A stretch of 64,000 nucleotides of DNA from Photobacterium aphoticum (GCF_001029435.1 NZ_LDOV01000031.1:1-64000), one strand, 5' to 3'; counted from the first letter of the stretch, positions 36,374-47,265 are shown. Program-made: numbers and translations. The notes: a model not told the origin generated them from the sequence alone.

Positions 36374-37645
36374 TTAATTGACTTGCTTCTTAAACAGCTC
36401 CCGGAATACAGGGAAAATGTCTTCCACGCTCCTTATGTTCTGCATGGCAAAGTTGCTGTGGCTTGCTTGGAGCGCTTCGTATTCCCGCCATAGTGTTTGG
36501 TGCGCCCGTCGTGTGATTTCGATGTACGAATAATAACGGGTGACCGGTAGGATCTGTTTATCGAGCAATTCTCGACAGCCGGGTGAATCATCGGCCCAGT
36601 TATCCCCATCTGATGCTTGCGCCGCATAGATGTTCCATTCTGCCGGTGAATAGCGTTTTTTCACGATCTCATCCATCATGCGCAGCGCACTGGATACGAT
36701 GGTGCCGCCGGTTTCTTGTGAGTAGAAAAACTCGTGTTCATCCACTTCTTTGGCTTGCGTGTGGTGGCGAATAAACACCACATCCACATTCTTGTACGTA
36801 CGGTTTAAGAACAAGTACAGCAAGATGTAGAAACGCTTAGCCATGTCTTTGGTGGCTTGATCCATCGAACCGGATACATCCATCAGACAGAACATCACCG
36901 CCTGGCTGGTGGGTTGCGGACGACGTTCATAGTTTTTGTAGCGTAAATCAAAGGTGTCGATAAACGGCACACTGCTGATTTTCTCGCGCAGTGACAGGAT
37001 CTCACTTTTCACGCGCTCTTCTTCAAACGGCTGCGCCGGTTCGGTATTCATCAGGTTATCGAGGGCTTGTTCAAGCTCACGAAGCTGACGCCGTTTGGCG
37101 GCCGTCATGGCGGTACGACGAGCCAGTGAATTCTGCAGCGATTTCACAATGGCAATGTTGGCCGGCACGCCGGATGATTTGTACCCTGAGCGGAAGGTTT
37201 TCCACTCAACAATTTTATTGAGCTGGTTTTTCTCAAGGTTCGGCAACTCGAGATCTTCAAACAGCAGATCCAAGTATTCGTCTTTTGAGATTTGGAACAC
37301 AAACTCGTCCTGACCTTCACCGTCTTGGCTGGCTTGACCTTCCCCTGCGCCACCTTGTCCGCCCCCTCCTTGGGGGCGTTCAATACGGTCACCGGGTGAG
37401 AACTGGTCGTTGCCCGGGTGGACAACTTCACGTTGTCCACCACGGCCTTGGTGAAAGCTTGGCTCGCTGATATCGCGCGAAGGGATAGTAATATCCTCGC
37501 CGCTATCCACATCAGTGATCGAACGCTTGTTAACCGCATCAGCAATCGATTCTTTGATTTGCTGTTTGTGTCGGCGTAAAAAGCGTTGGCGATTCACCGT
37601 GCTTTTATTCTTACCGTTGAGCCTGCGGTCTATGAAATGCGCCAT
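36374..37645 (-). CDS. yeaH: YeaH, DUF444 von Willebrand A-domain protein
   Basis: A 423-residue DUF444 protein, partner of YeaG. Residues 1-50 are basic. A Gly/Gln-rich linker lies at about 92-113. The von Willebrand A-like domain has the MIDAS motif DVSGS at 256-260. YeaG and YeaH act together in nitrogen and stress adaptation in E. coli. It lies 32 bases after yeaG. Confidence 0.93.
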   Translation of the reverse strand: MAHFIDRRLNGKNKSTVNRQRFLRRHKQQIKESIADAVNKRSITDVDSGEDITIPSRDISEPSFHQGRGGQREVVHPGNDQFSPGDRIERPQGGGGQGGAGEGQASQDGEGQDEFVFQISKDEYLDLLFEDLELPNLEKNQLNKIVEWKTFRSGYKSSGVPANIAIVKSLQNSLARRTAMTAAKRRQLRELEQALDNLMNTEPAQPFEEERVKSEILSLREKISSVPFIDTFDLRYKNYERRPQPTSQAVMFCLMDVSGSMDQATKDMAKRFYILLYLFLNRTYKNVDVVFIRHHTQAKEVDEHEFFYSQETGGTIVSSALRMMDEIVKKRYSPAEWNIYAAQASDGDNWADDSPGCRELLDKQILPVTRYYSYIEITRRAHQTLWREYEALQASHSNFAMQNIRSVEDIFPVFRELFKKQVN

Positions 37646-37677
37646 AAGCTCTCCCCTTATTCATCCCATCCCATTGG

Positions 37678-39612
37678 TTATGATGACTTACGTACGCGTA
37701 GATACCATTCAGATAGCAGGCGTACTTGCTTACGGGTGTAGCCTTTCTCCATCATACGAGCAACGAAGTCATCGTGTTTCTTCTGCTCTTCGGTGGAGGT
37801 TTTGGCATTGAATGAAATCACTGGTAGCAACTCTTCGGTGTTCGAGAACATTTTCTTCTCAATCACAGTGCGAAGTTTTTCGTAGCTGGTCCAGTTCGGG
37901 TTTTTGCCTGCGTTGCTGGCACGGGCGCGCAGTACGAAGTTGACGATTTCGTTTCGGAAATCTTTCGGATTGCTGATCCCGGCTGGTTTTTCGATTTTCT
38001 CCAGTTCATTGTTCAGCGCCGCACGGTCAAACAGCTGGCCTGTTTCCGGATCGCGGTATTCTTGATCCTGAATCCAGAAGTCGGCATAGCTCACGTAGCG
38101 GTCAAAGATGTTCTGGCCGTACTCTGAGTAAGACTCAAGGTAAGCGGTCTGGATCTCTTTGCCAATGAACTCGACGTATTTCGGTGTGAGGTAGCCTTTC
38201 AAATGCTCAAGGTACTTCTCTGCCATTTCTTGTGGGAACTGCTCACGCTCGATTTGCTGTTCAAGGACATAGAACAGATGCACTGGGTTCGCGGCCACTT
38301 CGGAATGGTCAAAGTTGAATACGCGAGAGAGGATCTTAAAGGCAAAACGGGTCGACAGACCGGCCATCCCTTCATCGACACCCGCATAATCACGGTACTC
38401 TTGGTAAGACTTGGCTTTTGGATCCGTGTCTTTCAGCGTTTCACCGTCATACACACGCATCTTCGAGTAGATGCTGGAGTTCTCAGGCTCTTTCAGGCGT
38501 GACAGCACAGAGAAGCGCGCCAAGATTTCCAGTGTGCTTGGTGAGCACGGTGCGGCAGAGAGTTCACTGTTTTGCAGCAGTTTCTCGTAAATCCGCATTT
38601 CTTCAGAGACACGTAAACAGTAAGGCACTTTGACGATGAACACACGGTCAAGGAAGGCCTCATTGTTTTTGTTGTTACGGAATGTCTGCCACTCGGATTC
38701 GTTGGAGTGGGCCAGAATGATCCCGTCAAATGGCAGGGCTGAAAGCCCTTCGGTCCCGTTGTAGTTGCCTTCCTGCGTCGCGGTCAGCAGTGGGTGCAAC
38801 ACTTTTAGCGGTGCCTTGAACATTTCCACGAACTCCATCAAGCCTTGATTAGCTTTACAGAGTGCGCCGGAATAGCTGTAGGCATCCGGATCGTCTTGTG
38901 AGAAGTGCTCAAGTTGACGGATGTCGACTTTACCCACCAGCGACGAGATGTCCTGGTTGTTTTCATCGCCCGGTTCGGTTTTCGCAATACCGACCTGATC
39001 CAAAATGGATGGACGGACTTTTACGACTTTAAATTTGCTGATGTCCCCACCAAACTCATGCAGGCGTTTTGCGGCCCATGGTGACATGATGGTGTTGAGG
39101 TAACGCCCCGGAATGCCGTATTCGCTTTTCAGTAGCCCACCGTCTTCGTTTTTATCGAATAGGCAGAAAGGGTGGTCGTTTACCGGGCTGCGTTCGCCAT
39201 TGGCAGTTAGCACGTAAACCGGCACTTTCTGCATCAGGCTTTTGAGTTTTTCTGCAAGGGATGATTTACCGCCCCCAACCGGACCGAGCAAGTACAGGAT
39301 CTGTTTGCGCTCTTCCAGACCTTGCGCGGCGTGTTTGAGGTAGGAAACAATCTGTTCAATGGCATCTTCCATGCCATAGAAATCTTCAAAGGTTTTGTAA
39401 CGCGAGATCACACGGTTAGAAAAGAGTCGGCTCAAACGTGGGTCTTGCGCGGTGTCAATCATTTCGGGTTCGCCAATGGCCATCAGCAAGCGTTCTGCTG
39501 CATTCACATAGGCACTGCGATCGTTACGACAGATATCAAGGAATTCTTGCAATGAAAGCTCTTCATCCTTGGCTTCTTCATAGCGCTGACGATAGTGGTC
39601 AAAAATACTCAT
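37678..39612 (-). CDS. yeaG: PrkA-type serine protein kinase / AAA+ protein YeaG
   Basis: A 644-residue PrkA-family protein, the same length as E. coli YeaG and collinear with it. The AAA+ module carries Walker A GPVGGGKS at 110-117; the C-terminal part is the PrkA kinase-like domain. I chose the ATG at 39612 (MSIFDHYRQRYEEAKD) over an upstream frame extension. It heads the yeaG-yeaH-ycgB unit. E. coli yeaGH is sigma54-dependent, but I could not find a minus-strand sigma54 promoter here. Confidence 0.95.
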   Translation of the reverse strand: MSIFDHYRQRYEEAKDEELSLQEFLDICRNDRSAYVNAAERLLMAIGEPEMIDTAQDPRLSRLFSNRVISRYKTFEDFYGMEDAIEQIVSYLKHAAQGLEERKQILYLLGPVGGGKSSLAEKLKSLMQKVPVYVLTANGERSPVNDHPFCLFDKNEDGGLLKSEYGIPGRYLNTIMSPWAAKRLHEFGGDISKFKVVKVRPSILDQVGIAKTEPGDENNQDISSLVGKVDIRQLEHFSQDDPDAYSYSGALCKANQGLMEFVEMFKAPLKVLHPLLTATQEGNYNGTEGLSALPFDGIILAHSNESEWQTFRNNKNNEAFLDRVFIVKVPYCLRVSEEMRIYEKLLQNSELSAAPCSPSTLEILARFSVLSRLKEPENSSIYSKMRVYDGETLKDTDPKAKSYQEYRDYAGVDEGMAGLSTRFAFKILSRVFNFDHSEVAANPVHLFYVLEQQIEREQFPQEMAEKYLEHLKGYLTPKYVEFIGKEIQTAYLESYSEYGQNIFDRYVSYADFWIQDQEYRDPETGQLFDRAALNNELEKIEKPAGISNPKDFRNEIVNFVLRARASNAGKNPNWTSYEKLRTVIEKKMFSNTEELLPVISFNAKTSTEEQKKHDDFVARMMEKGYTRKQVRLLSEWYLRVRKSS

Positions 39613-40186
39613 GGTATGCCCCCTGAATCGTTCTTCAATCAATTAGAAAGGACGAAAACGAAATACTTTCACATCCCTCACTTACTAAGCCTAGACCTAA
39701 CTGATTAAAATGCGTCACTGAGTGATTGGTTTATAAACCAAATTTCCCATTTCCCATTTCATCGCAAAGAGGAATATTCCTTGCGCATACCTTCCACTAT
39801 CCTCCTATATATCGCGTACTGCAAGGGGATATGTTTAAAAATGGTTAACGATTTGATTCGCTTGTGACATAGATCTTGGTGCATATATTCCATGGTGAAT
39901 TATTGTGATATTTCATTTTTAGGTGGTGGCTTCAACTAGAATTGAGGGTTTTACTGAGAGAAAGAGAATAAAAAGTGCAGGGAAGCAGCGTGTTCAGAGT
40001 TTTTTGCGAAAACAGCGGTTCTCTTGGGCGATTTTTGCAAAAAAGAGGGAAGTAATGTGTATACCGGGCTTTCAAGCGCTCCGCGCCTTGGTGTTAAAGG
40101 TGTGCGAATCGGGGTTATTTTGCGAGCGAAATCAAAAACTCTAGATTAAGCTAAAAAATGTGAGGTTAGTTGGGGGAGCTTAATGA
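39613..40186. other. Divergent intergenic region yeaG / VOC gene
   Basis: 574 bases, AT-rich, without a supported gene. It contains a perfect 16-base palindrome (39726-39741), then three TTTCCCA-like repeats (about 39743-39761). A plus-strand GG-N10-GC arrangement at 39771-39784 resembles a degenerate sigma54 promoter facing the VOC gene. A 73-codon open frame at 39923-40144 begins with GTG, lacks a ribosome site and is not called. Confidence 0.5.
39726..39741. promoter_or_regulatory. Perfect 16-base palindrome upstream of yeaG
   Basis: TTGGTTTATAAACCAA, a perfect inverted repeat 114 bases before the yeaG start codon. It has the size and symmetry of a binding site for a dimeric regulator; the protein is unknown. 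Confidence 0.45.
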
Positions 40187-40567
40187 ATGAGTATTTCACG
40201 TGTTGATACGGTTTCTATTCCGGTTTCTGATCAGGGACAAGCATTGGCGTTTTACCGGGATGCCCTGGGTTTTGAACTGATACGTGATCATTTGGCAGAT
40301 AACCACAAGCGATGGATACAGTTGGCGCCGAAAGGGGCAGAGACGACCATCAGTTTGGTCACGCCATTTGGTGGCATGGAGGCGGGCTCAGTGCAGGGGC
40401 TGGTAGTGCAGACGGATGATATTCATACGACACACGGTGAATTGTCACGACGGGGTGTGCCGCTATCAGAAATTGTCACTATCATTGGCGGACGTTTTGC
40501 CACCTTTGCCGATCCAGATGGAAACGGGTGGGTGCTGATTGAAGCCCATTCACAGATGCTGGCGTAG
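40187..40567 (+). CDS. VOC-family (glyoxalase-like) protein
   Basis: A 126-residue single vicinal-oxygen-chelate domain: VDTVSIPVSDQGQALAFYRDALGFEL at the start and FATFADPDGNGWVLIEA at the end. The position that usually supplies the first metal-binding His is Thr8, so it may not be a metalloenzyme of the glyoxalase I kind. GGGGGAG precedes the ATG. Substrate unknown. Confidence 0.82.
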   Translation: MSISRVDTVSIPVSDQGQALAFYRDALGFELIRDHLADNHKRWIQLAPKGAETTISLVTPFGGMEAGSVQGLVVQTDDIHTTHGELSRRGVPLSEIVTIIGGRFATFADPDGNGWVLIEAHSQMLA

Positions 40568-40672
40568 CAGACTTGGATGTAATCAGGTTTAGGCTGTGTG
40601 ACGCAGAAAGAGGCAGGGAGTGGTGATGACCACTCCCTTTCTTGTGGGATGCACGAAATGTGATGCCGCTAA

Positions 40673-41548
40673 TTAACGGCTGACGACAATGTGCGTGACC
40701 AGGTCATGAGATTCACCCGGCGCCAAGGTAATGGCACTGTCACCGTGGATAGTGGATTCTACACACACCATGGTTTCAAAGCTGTTATCGGCCATGTCAG
40801 CCATGCTGATGGACAGATCTTGCCATGGGTTCCAGATTACCGCAGCGGTATGGCCTTCGTTGGTGATATGCAATTGGCGCGGGCTGCCATCTTTCACCGT
40901 GATGGTGTCATGAGGTTGCGTGTAAACACGGTCAACTTCACCGTTAAAGATCATGCTGTCACCGCCGGTGCACACTTTGCCACCTTGAGTGCTGTCCAGG
41001 TAGCTTTCACCCATGCCTGTGATCGACACTTGTCGAATATCGTCGATAGCAAAGTAGGTGTGCAATGCGCCAGAGTAGTGCCATGGCTGCTCATCGGTAT
41101 TGGTGGAGGTCAGGGTCACTTTTAATGACTGGCCGATCTCAAACGTCAGTACGTTACGGAACTTGTGCGGCCAAATCGCGCGTGTTGCTTCGCTGTCTTC
41201 AAGAGCCAGTGCCACAATCACACCCTTGTCGTTTTCACGGTGCTCCAGCAGTGACCATTCGCTGGTACGGGCAAAACCGTGAGACGGAGTGCCTGCTTTG
41301 CCAAACCATGGCCAACAAACAGGAATACCCCCACGGATGGCTTTCGCCGGATCAAACTCTGCTTTTTCACTCAGCCAAATCACGTCTTCTTCGCCAGCAG
41401 GCTTAAACCATACAAGGTGGCCGCCGTGCAGCGTAATGCCTGCTTCTGCAGTGTCGTGCAGTACACGTACCACTTTCATGCCTTGGTAGTCACAGATGGT
41501 GACAGCATCAGACAGTACGCTGATGGTTGGTAAGTCTTGAAGTTTCAT
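40673..41548 (-). CDS. yeaD: D-hexose-6-phosphate mutarotase (YeaD-like)
   Basis: A 291-residue aldose-1-epimerase superfamily protein like E. coli YeaD, interconverting anomers of glucose-6-phosphate. Typical segments: LHGGHLVWFKPAGEEDVIWLS, GGIPVCWPWFG, HGFAR, and the C-terminal CVES. It lies downstream of gapA in the same direction, separated by the gapA terminator and a CRP-like site. Confidence 0.9.
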   Translation of the reverse strand: MKLQDLPTISVLSDAVTICDYQGMKVVRVLHDTAEAGITLHGGHLVWFKPAGEEDVIWLSEKAEFDPAKAIRGGIPVCWPWFGKAGTPSHGFARTSEWSLLEHRENDKGVIVALALEDSEATRAIWPHKFRNVLTFEIGQSLKVTLTSTNTDEQPWHYSGALHTYFAIDDIRQVSITGMGESYLDSTQGGKVCTGGDSMIFNGEVDRVYTQPHDTITVKDGSPRQLHITNEGHTAAVIWNPWQDLSISMADMADNSFETMVCVESTIHGDSAITLAPGESHDLVTHIVVSR

Positions 41549-41691
41549 TAATCAATCCTTTCATTGGGCAATGTGTCAATCACTGCAATCGGACAAGACG
41601 AGAGGGCATATTGCACGGATTGAGACACTTATTTTTATTAAAAAATTAATCAGAAATAATAAAAGATATTTGTTAAATTTGTAATTGTTTT

Positions 41692-41707
41692 TGTGATGAA
41701 GATCACC
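41692..41707 (-). promoter_or_regulatory. CRP-binding site upstream of yeaD
   Basis: TGTGATGAAGATCACC matches the CRP consensus TGTGA-N6-TCACA in nine of ten positions. It lies 144 bases before the yeaD start codon, in an AT-rich stretch after the gapA terminator. The neighbouring T-rich and A-rich bases favour DNA bending. Confidence 0.65.
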
Positions 41708-41748
41708 TTTTAGGGTGGTGGGGTGGGGAAAGCCTGAACAGCAGATAC

Positions 41749-41781
41749 AAAAAAGGCGACACCGAAGCGCCGCCTTTTTTT
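41749..41781 (-). terminator. Terminator downstream of gapA
   Basis: On the minus strand AAAAAGGCGGCGC pairs, with one wobble, with GTGTCGCCTTTTT around a TTCG tetraloop, followed by Ts. Confidence 0.9.
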
Positions 41782-41798
41782 CTAGCTAAAAGCTTACA

Positions 41799-43141
<1,343 letters not shown>

Positions 43142-43552
43142 ATGTCAGGTAAATCAGATTCTTATTGGCGTGAAAAGCTCTCTCCAGAGCAGTATCGCGT
43201 CTGCCGTGAGCAGGGTACCGAAGCCCCGTTCTCTGGCACATTACTTCATAATCGTGAAACCGGTCTCTACACCTGTACGTGTTGCGAGGCTCCTCTGTTC
43301 CATTCTGAGAGTAAGTTTGACTCGGGTTGTGGCTGGCCGAGCTTCGATGCGCCAGTGAATAAAACGGCCATTCGTTACTTGGAAGATTTTAGTCATGGTA
43401 TGCAACGCATCGAGATCCGCTGTGCAGCATGTGACAGCCACTTGGGGCACGTTTTCCCTGATGGGCCGCCGACCACCGGTGAGCGCTACTGTGTGAATTC
43501 AGTGTCGTTGATTTTCCAAGCGCCAGAAAAGGACGATGACAGCGCGCAGTAA
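43142..43552 (+). CDS. msrB: Peptide-methionine (R)-S-oxide reductase MsrB
   Basis: Repairs methionine-R-sulfoxide in proteins. It has 136 residues (E. coli 137). Zinc ligands Cys45, Cys48, Cys94 and Cys97; catalytic Cys117 in RYCVNS; a further Cys63 in SGCGWPSF may be the resolving residue. AAGGAAAGTA precedes the ATG. Confidence 0.95.
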   Translation: MSGKSDSYWREKLSPEQYRVCREQGTEAPFSGTLLHNRETGLYTCTCCEAPLFHSESKFDSGCGWPSFDAPVNKTAIRYLEDFSHGMQRIEIRCAACDSHLGHVFPDGPPTTGERYCVNSVSLIFQAPEKDDDSAQ

Positions 43553-43750
43553 AAGTGGGTCATTCCCGTTATCCGCTGTTCTCTTTTCACTTTTCTCGTT
43601 GTGATAGCGCTTTGCCGGTTATCACTGCCATCACAAGCCAATGGGTCTTTGTGATGGCAACACCTTTCTTGATGCAGGGCTCTTGATAATTGCATCCTTG
43701 ATGCTTGGTCCTTGCTATATGAGTGCCAGACCCACTGCCTTCCTCACTGC

Positions 43751-43840
43751 CTATTTCGTTACGCTCTATTTAGTCGCTGTCTATTTCGTTGCTATTTGTT
43801 TACTGATTATCTGTTTACTGACTATCTGTGTGCATTCCGT
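43751..43840. repeat. Degenerate 15-base tandem repeat
   Basis: Six imperfect 15-base units, starting CTATTTCGTTACGCT, CTATTTAGTCGCTGT, CTATTTCGTTGCTAT and ending CTGTTTACTGACTAT, in the gap between msrB and the converging lipoprotein gene. In one frame (part of 43641-43880) they encode hydrophobic pentapeptides such as LVAVY and LLTIC, but this frame overlaps the lipoprotein gene and lacks a good start. Confidence 0.65.
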
Positions 43841-43851
43841 TTGCTTTGTAC

Positions 43852-44679
43852 TCATTGCACGGTTAGCAGCGTGGCGTTGAATTCTCCTTGTCGCAGTTTT
43901 TCTGCAATCACTAATGCTTGTGCTGTTAATGCCGCTCGCTGGGTATCACTCATCGGGTAGAGGAACGCCAGTTTTTCTTCACTCGCAATTGGCATATCCA
44001 GTGCTATCCCGGTCATGGACCATAAGAAAGCCTGATCCCGTCGGCCTTGCTGATGAGACAGAGTGGCCAGCGTTTGAATGATTTCGGGTTTCACCGATTG
44101 ATTGGCTTTGTACAGAGACAGGGCGTGCAATAGAAGTGTTTGTGTTTTGGGGCGATCTTTGGCGATGTAAAACGTGGCCAGCGCCAGTTGCAGATCCGGT
44201 GTCTCCAATGCCGGAGTCCCTTCTAAGCGTAAAAATTGGCGCAGTGCGTGTTGATCGCCCTGGCTCCAGCGGTAGTAGATGATGTCGGGATCCGGGGAGT
44301 CCGCTAATTCGTCATTCAGGCGCTTGATGGACGCGTACGCATTGAGCAAGGCGCGGGTGCGGTGGGTTTTGCGCTCTTTGAGTTCTGTCGGTTCGATACG
44401 GGCGGCATACTCCAGACACTGCTGATACGCCGTGGTGAATTTCAGCTCTTTGAATTTTTCCTGATCGGTTGGGTTTTGCATCACATCATAGCGTTGCCAA
44501 ATCACGTTTGCCCGCTGAATACGGCACTGGCCGTCATTGATGTTGGTATCCGCGCACAATTGCGGGTAAGCCTCACAAAGCTGATCTGTAGTACGGTGGC
44601 GTTCAAAGCAGCCGCTTAATGCGAACAGACTCACTAAAACAAGTGCGGATTGACCAAGGCGATGCAATGGGTGCGTCAT
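43852..44679 (-). CDS. DUF2989-type lipoprotein
   Basis: A 275-residue predicted lipoprotein: signal peptide with lipobox LSGC (Cys24), then a helical, TPR-like region (LLHALSLYKANQ... IIQTLATLSHQQGRRDQAFLW). It resembles the Vibrio DUF2989 family; function unknown. It is divergent from yeaC. Confidence 0.78.
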   Translation of the reverse strand: MTHPLHRLGQSALVLVSLFALSGCFERHRTTDQLCEAYPQLCADTNINDGQCRIQRANVIWQRYDVMQNPTDQEKFKELKFTTAYQQCLEYAARIEPTELKERKTHRTRALLNAYASIKRLNDELADSPDPDIIYYRWSQGDQHALRQFLRLEGTPALETPDLQLALATFYIAKDRPKTQTLLLHALSLYKANQSVKPEIIQTLATLSHQQGRRDQAFLWSMTGIALDMPIASEEKLAFLYPMSDTQRAALTAQALVIAEKLRQGEFNATLLTVQ

Positions 44680-44849
44680 AAAACCCCTGTTCAGGCTAAG
44701 TGAAAAGACAGTCAGTGATAAGGGTGTGATCCCTTAAACATTTTATCGACGTATCTTTAGCGACCTTTAGCCTTAATGGGTGGGAATGAGTGATAATCAT
44801 TAGAAAATCAGCCAATAAAAATAATGATTACAACAACAAAGGAAGCCTC

Positions 44850-45170
44850 ATGGATGTAGATACCTTGCTAAAAGCAATGACCCCCGATGTTTATCAGCGC
44901 ATGAGTACGGCGGTGGAGCTCGGTAAATGGCCGGATGGTACGCCGTTAACGCCAGAGCAACGCGACTCTGCCTTACAGGCGTTGATGCTGTATCAGTCAC
45001 GGCATAATCAGGATGCCGCGCACATGTCTGTCGCCAAAGGCGGGGAGATGATGTTTAAATCAAAAGCCGAGTTGCAGCGCGAGTTTGCGGACGACAAAAT
45101 AGGCACCTCTGGTGATACAGAGAAGGCGGACTCTGGGTCAATAGCCCGTTTCCCGGCAGATAAATTCTGA
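44850..45170 (+). CDS. yeaC: YeaC family (DUF1315) protein
   Basis: A 106-residue protein with the DUF1315 core MTPDVYQRMSTAVELGKWPDG, then LTPEQRDSALQALMLYQSRHN, as in E. coli YeaC (about 90 residues), plus a longer acidic C-terminal tail. Function unknown. I chose the ATG at 44850, with AAAGGA upstream, over an in-frame ATG 20 codons earlier. In E. coli yeaC also lies near msrB, ansA and sppA. Confidence 0.85.
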   Translation: MDVDTLLKAMTPDVYQRMSTAVELGKWPDGTPLTPEQRDSALQALMLYQSRHNQDAAHMSVAKGGEMMFKSKAELQREFADDKIGTSGDTEKADSGSIARFPADKF

Positions 45171-45358
45171 GTTAGCCTGTCTGAGATTCCACGAGCATTC
45201 ATTCGCCCCATAACAAGCATGCACCTCAGTCTGTCTGCTATTTCGCTTGGCGACAGGAGGTGCATTGATTGGGTACGCTTGCTTTTTCCGCCACAACGCC
45301 TCCGCATTCCCGTCTCCTGCGTTCGGTAAGAATATGACGATCTCATTAATCCATGATC

Positions 45359-46030
45359 TTAATCTACCGTGCCGATAATTACCGGCTCACAGTAGAAACT
45401 GGCCAGTTCATGATCTTCTTCACTGATAAGGTTGGCCACCCAAGGTTCTTGCTCAATGGTGCTCAGGTATTCGTTCAGGCGCGGATAATGGGTGAAGCGT
45501 AATCCGGCCATCCAACCGCTGCGTAAGACGCTCCACAGGCTGATTTCTGCCATGGAAAAGTGTTCTCCCACAAAGCCTTTCTCTGGCATTTGCTCTTCCA
45601 GATAGGTCAGCGCTAAAGGCAAGTGATGCTCAATGCATTGTTCAACGGCCTCTTCATCGACGTCTTTATCCAGCATCTTGCCGCGCAGAATTTTTTGATA
45701 AAACATCACGCCACCGACCAGCGAGGTGAGTCGTGTGTCGGCGTATTCTTCCAGCCAACGGATTTTAGCCCGCGCTTGAGCGTCACCGGGATAGAGTGGC
45801 GGCACTGGGTAGACATCATCCAGATAGTGGGCGATGACGGTCGAATCGATAATACTGAGTTCACCGTGTTCAAGGATCGGGACTTTCCCCATAGGGTGAC
45901 GCTTTTGTGCCAGTTCTTTTTCCACATACGGATTGAGCGGTTGTAACTCGTAGGTAATGCCTTTATAGGCAAGTGCGAGCATGATTTTTCTGACAAACGG
46001 TGAGATGGAGGAACCATGGAGGATCATCAT
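45359..46030 (-). CDS. Glutathione S-transferase family protein
   Basis: A 223-residue GST: thioredoxin-like N-terminal half (MILHGSSISPFVRKIMLALAYKG, MGKVPILEHGELSIIDSTVIAHYL) and an all-helical C-terminal half. Ser8 or Ser10 near the start of the first helix is the likely catalytic residue class. It could be either a detoxifying enzyme or a stringent-starvation-like protein; the former is more likely. Confidence 0.85.
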   Translation of the reverse strand: MMILHGSSISPFVRKIMLALAYKGITYELQPLNPYVEKELAQKRHPMGKVPILEHGELSIIDSTVIAHYLDDVYPVPPLYPGDAQARAKIRWLEEYADTRLTSLVGGVMFYQKILRGKMLDKDVDEEAVEQCIEHHLPLALTYLEEQMPEKGFVGEHFSMAEISLWSVLRSGWMAGLRFTHYPRLNEYLSTIEQEPWVANLISEEDHELASFYCEPVIIGTVD

Positions 46031-46114
46031 CTTTGCGTAGCCTTTCGGTGATAGGTGGAGATAGAGAAAGTGTAGCTGAGATGGTCACAAATGATCATCA
46101 TGAAGCCTGTGCAT

Positions 46115-46147
46115 AAAAAAACGGACACTCAAGAGCGTCCGTTTTTG
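46115..46147 (-). terminator. Terminator downstream of ansA
   Basis: On the minus strand AAAAACGGACGCTC pairs with GTGTCCGTTTTT around TTGA, with a T7 tail. Confidence 0.9.
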
Positions 46148-46174
46148 TCTGACTGTGTGGGGGCGGCGTAACGC

Positions 46175-47185
46175 TTAGTGCGTCAATTCGCCACGCAAGT
46201 CTTGTTGCATCAAGCTGCGTACCGTTTCAATCGGCAGATCTTGGCTCAGCAAGTAATGCAATTTCGCCAGTGCGGCTTCTGGGGTCATGTCGTAACCGCT
46301 CAGTACGCCGGCATCGGCCAGGGCACAGCCTGTGGCATAACCGCCCATGTTCACCTTGCCGGACAAACACTGAGTTAGGTTCATCACCACCACACCACGG
46401 TTAGTGGCTTCGGTTAACTGTGCAAGCAATTCCGGGTTCTGCGGTGCATTACCCACACCAAAGGTCAGCAGGATCATTGCGTTGACCGGTTGGCGCAAGG
46501 TATTGCGGATCACTTCCGGCGAAATACCCGGGTACATGGTGATCACACCGATCGGTTGTGGCGTGATGTTGTGTACCTTGAATGGGCCGCTTGGCTTCTT
46601 ATCCAACTCCACATTGTTCAGTTGGATGTTGATGCCCGCTTCCAGCAAAGGCGGCAAGTTTGGCGAAATGAACGCGCCAAAGCCGTCAGCATGTGCCTTG
46701 GTACTGCGGTTACCACGGATCAATTTGTTGTTGAAGAACACTGTCACTTCGTTGATCGGGTAATTGGCTGCAATGTGCAGGGCATTAAGCAAATTGCTCT
46801 GACCATCAGAACGCAGTTCCGCCAGTGGGATCTGTGAGCCTGTCACAATCACCGGCTTGTCGAGGTTCTCGAACATGAAAGACAATGCCGACGCGGTATA
46901 CGCCATGGTGTCTGTGCCATGCAGGATCACGAAACCGTCGTACTTGTCGTAGTTCTCTTTAATGTCATCAGCAATGCGCTGCCAATCCGCTGGCGTCATA
47001 TCCGACGAATCGATCAATGGATCGTATTCGTGGATCGTGAATGTTGGCATCTCTGCACGATGGAATTCTGGCATGCTTTCCAGTTGCTTTTCCATGAAGC
47101 CAGCAACCGGGATATAACCATGGTCTGATTTCTGCATACCGATGGTGCCGCCTGTGTAGGCGATGTAAATGTTTTTTCTTTCCAT
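46175..47185 (-). CDS. ansA: Cytoplasmic L-asparaginase I
   Basis: Hydrolyses asparagine to aspartate and ammonia in the cytosol. It has 336 residues (E. coli 338). Catalytic threonines are in YTGGTIGM (Thr14) and HGTDTMAYTA. There is no signal peptide, separating it from the periplasmic type II enzyme. I set the start at the ATG at 47185 (MERKNIYIAY). It follows sppA but has the sppA terminator between. Confidence 0.93.
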   Translation of the reverse strand: MERKNIYIAYTGGTIGMQKSDHGYIPVAGFMEKQLESMPEFHRAEMPTFTIHEYDPLIDSSDMTPADWQRIADDIKENYDKYDGFVILHGTDTMAYTASALSFMFENLDKPVIVTGSQIPLAELRSDGQSNLLNALHIAANYPINEVTVFFNNKLIRGNRSTKAHADGFGAFISPNLPPLLEAGINIQLNNVELDKKPSGPFKVHNITPQPIGVITMYPGISPEVIRNTLRQPVNAMILLTFGVGNAPQNPELLAQLTEATNRGVVVMNLTQCLSGKVNMGGYATGCALADAGVLSGYDMTPEAALAKLHYLLSQDLPIETVRSLMQQDLRGELTH

Positions 47186-47239
47186 ATGAAGGTACAGAAT
47201 TATCGGTTGGTGGCCCGCATTATACGGTGAACAGCGCGT

Positions 47240-47265
47240 AAAAAAAGCCCGGCAACGCCGGGCTG
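47240..47265 (-). terminator. Terminator downstream of sppA
   Basis: AGCCCGGC (47246-47253) and GCCGGGCT (47257-47264) with a three-base loop, and a T7 run on the minus strand, right after the sppA stop. Confidence 0.9.

Noticed and set aside
39770..39785. Sigma54-like promoter AGGAATATTCCTTGCG
   Set aside because: It has GG-N10-GC spacing and TTGC but faces the VOC gene, lacks the T and C of TGGC, and no activator site is visible. Too weak to call.
39923..40144. 73-codon frame between yeaG and the VOC gene
   Set aside because: GTG start without ribosome site, highly basic, no recognisable family.
43641..43880. 79-codon hydrophobic frame between msrB and the lipoprotein gene
   Set aside because: Overlaps the 3' end of the lipoprotein gene, lacks a ribosome site and arises from degenerate repeats; kept only as a repeat observation.
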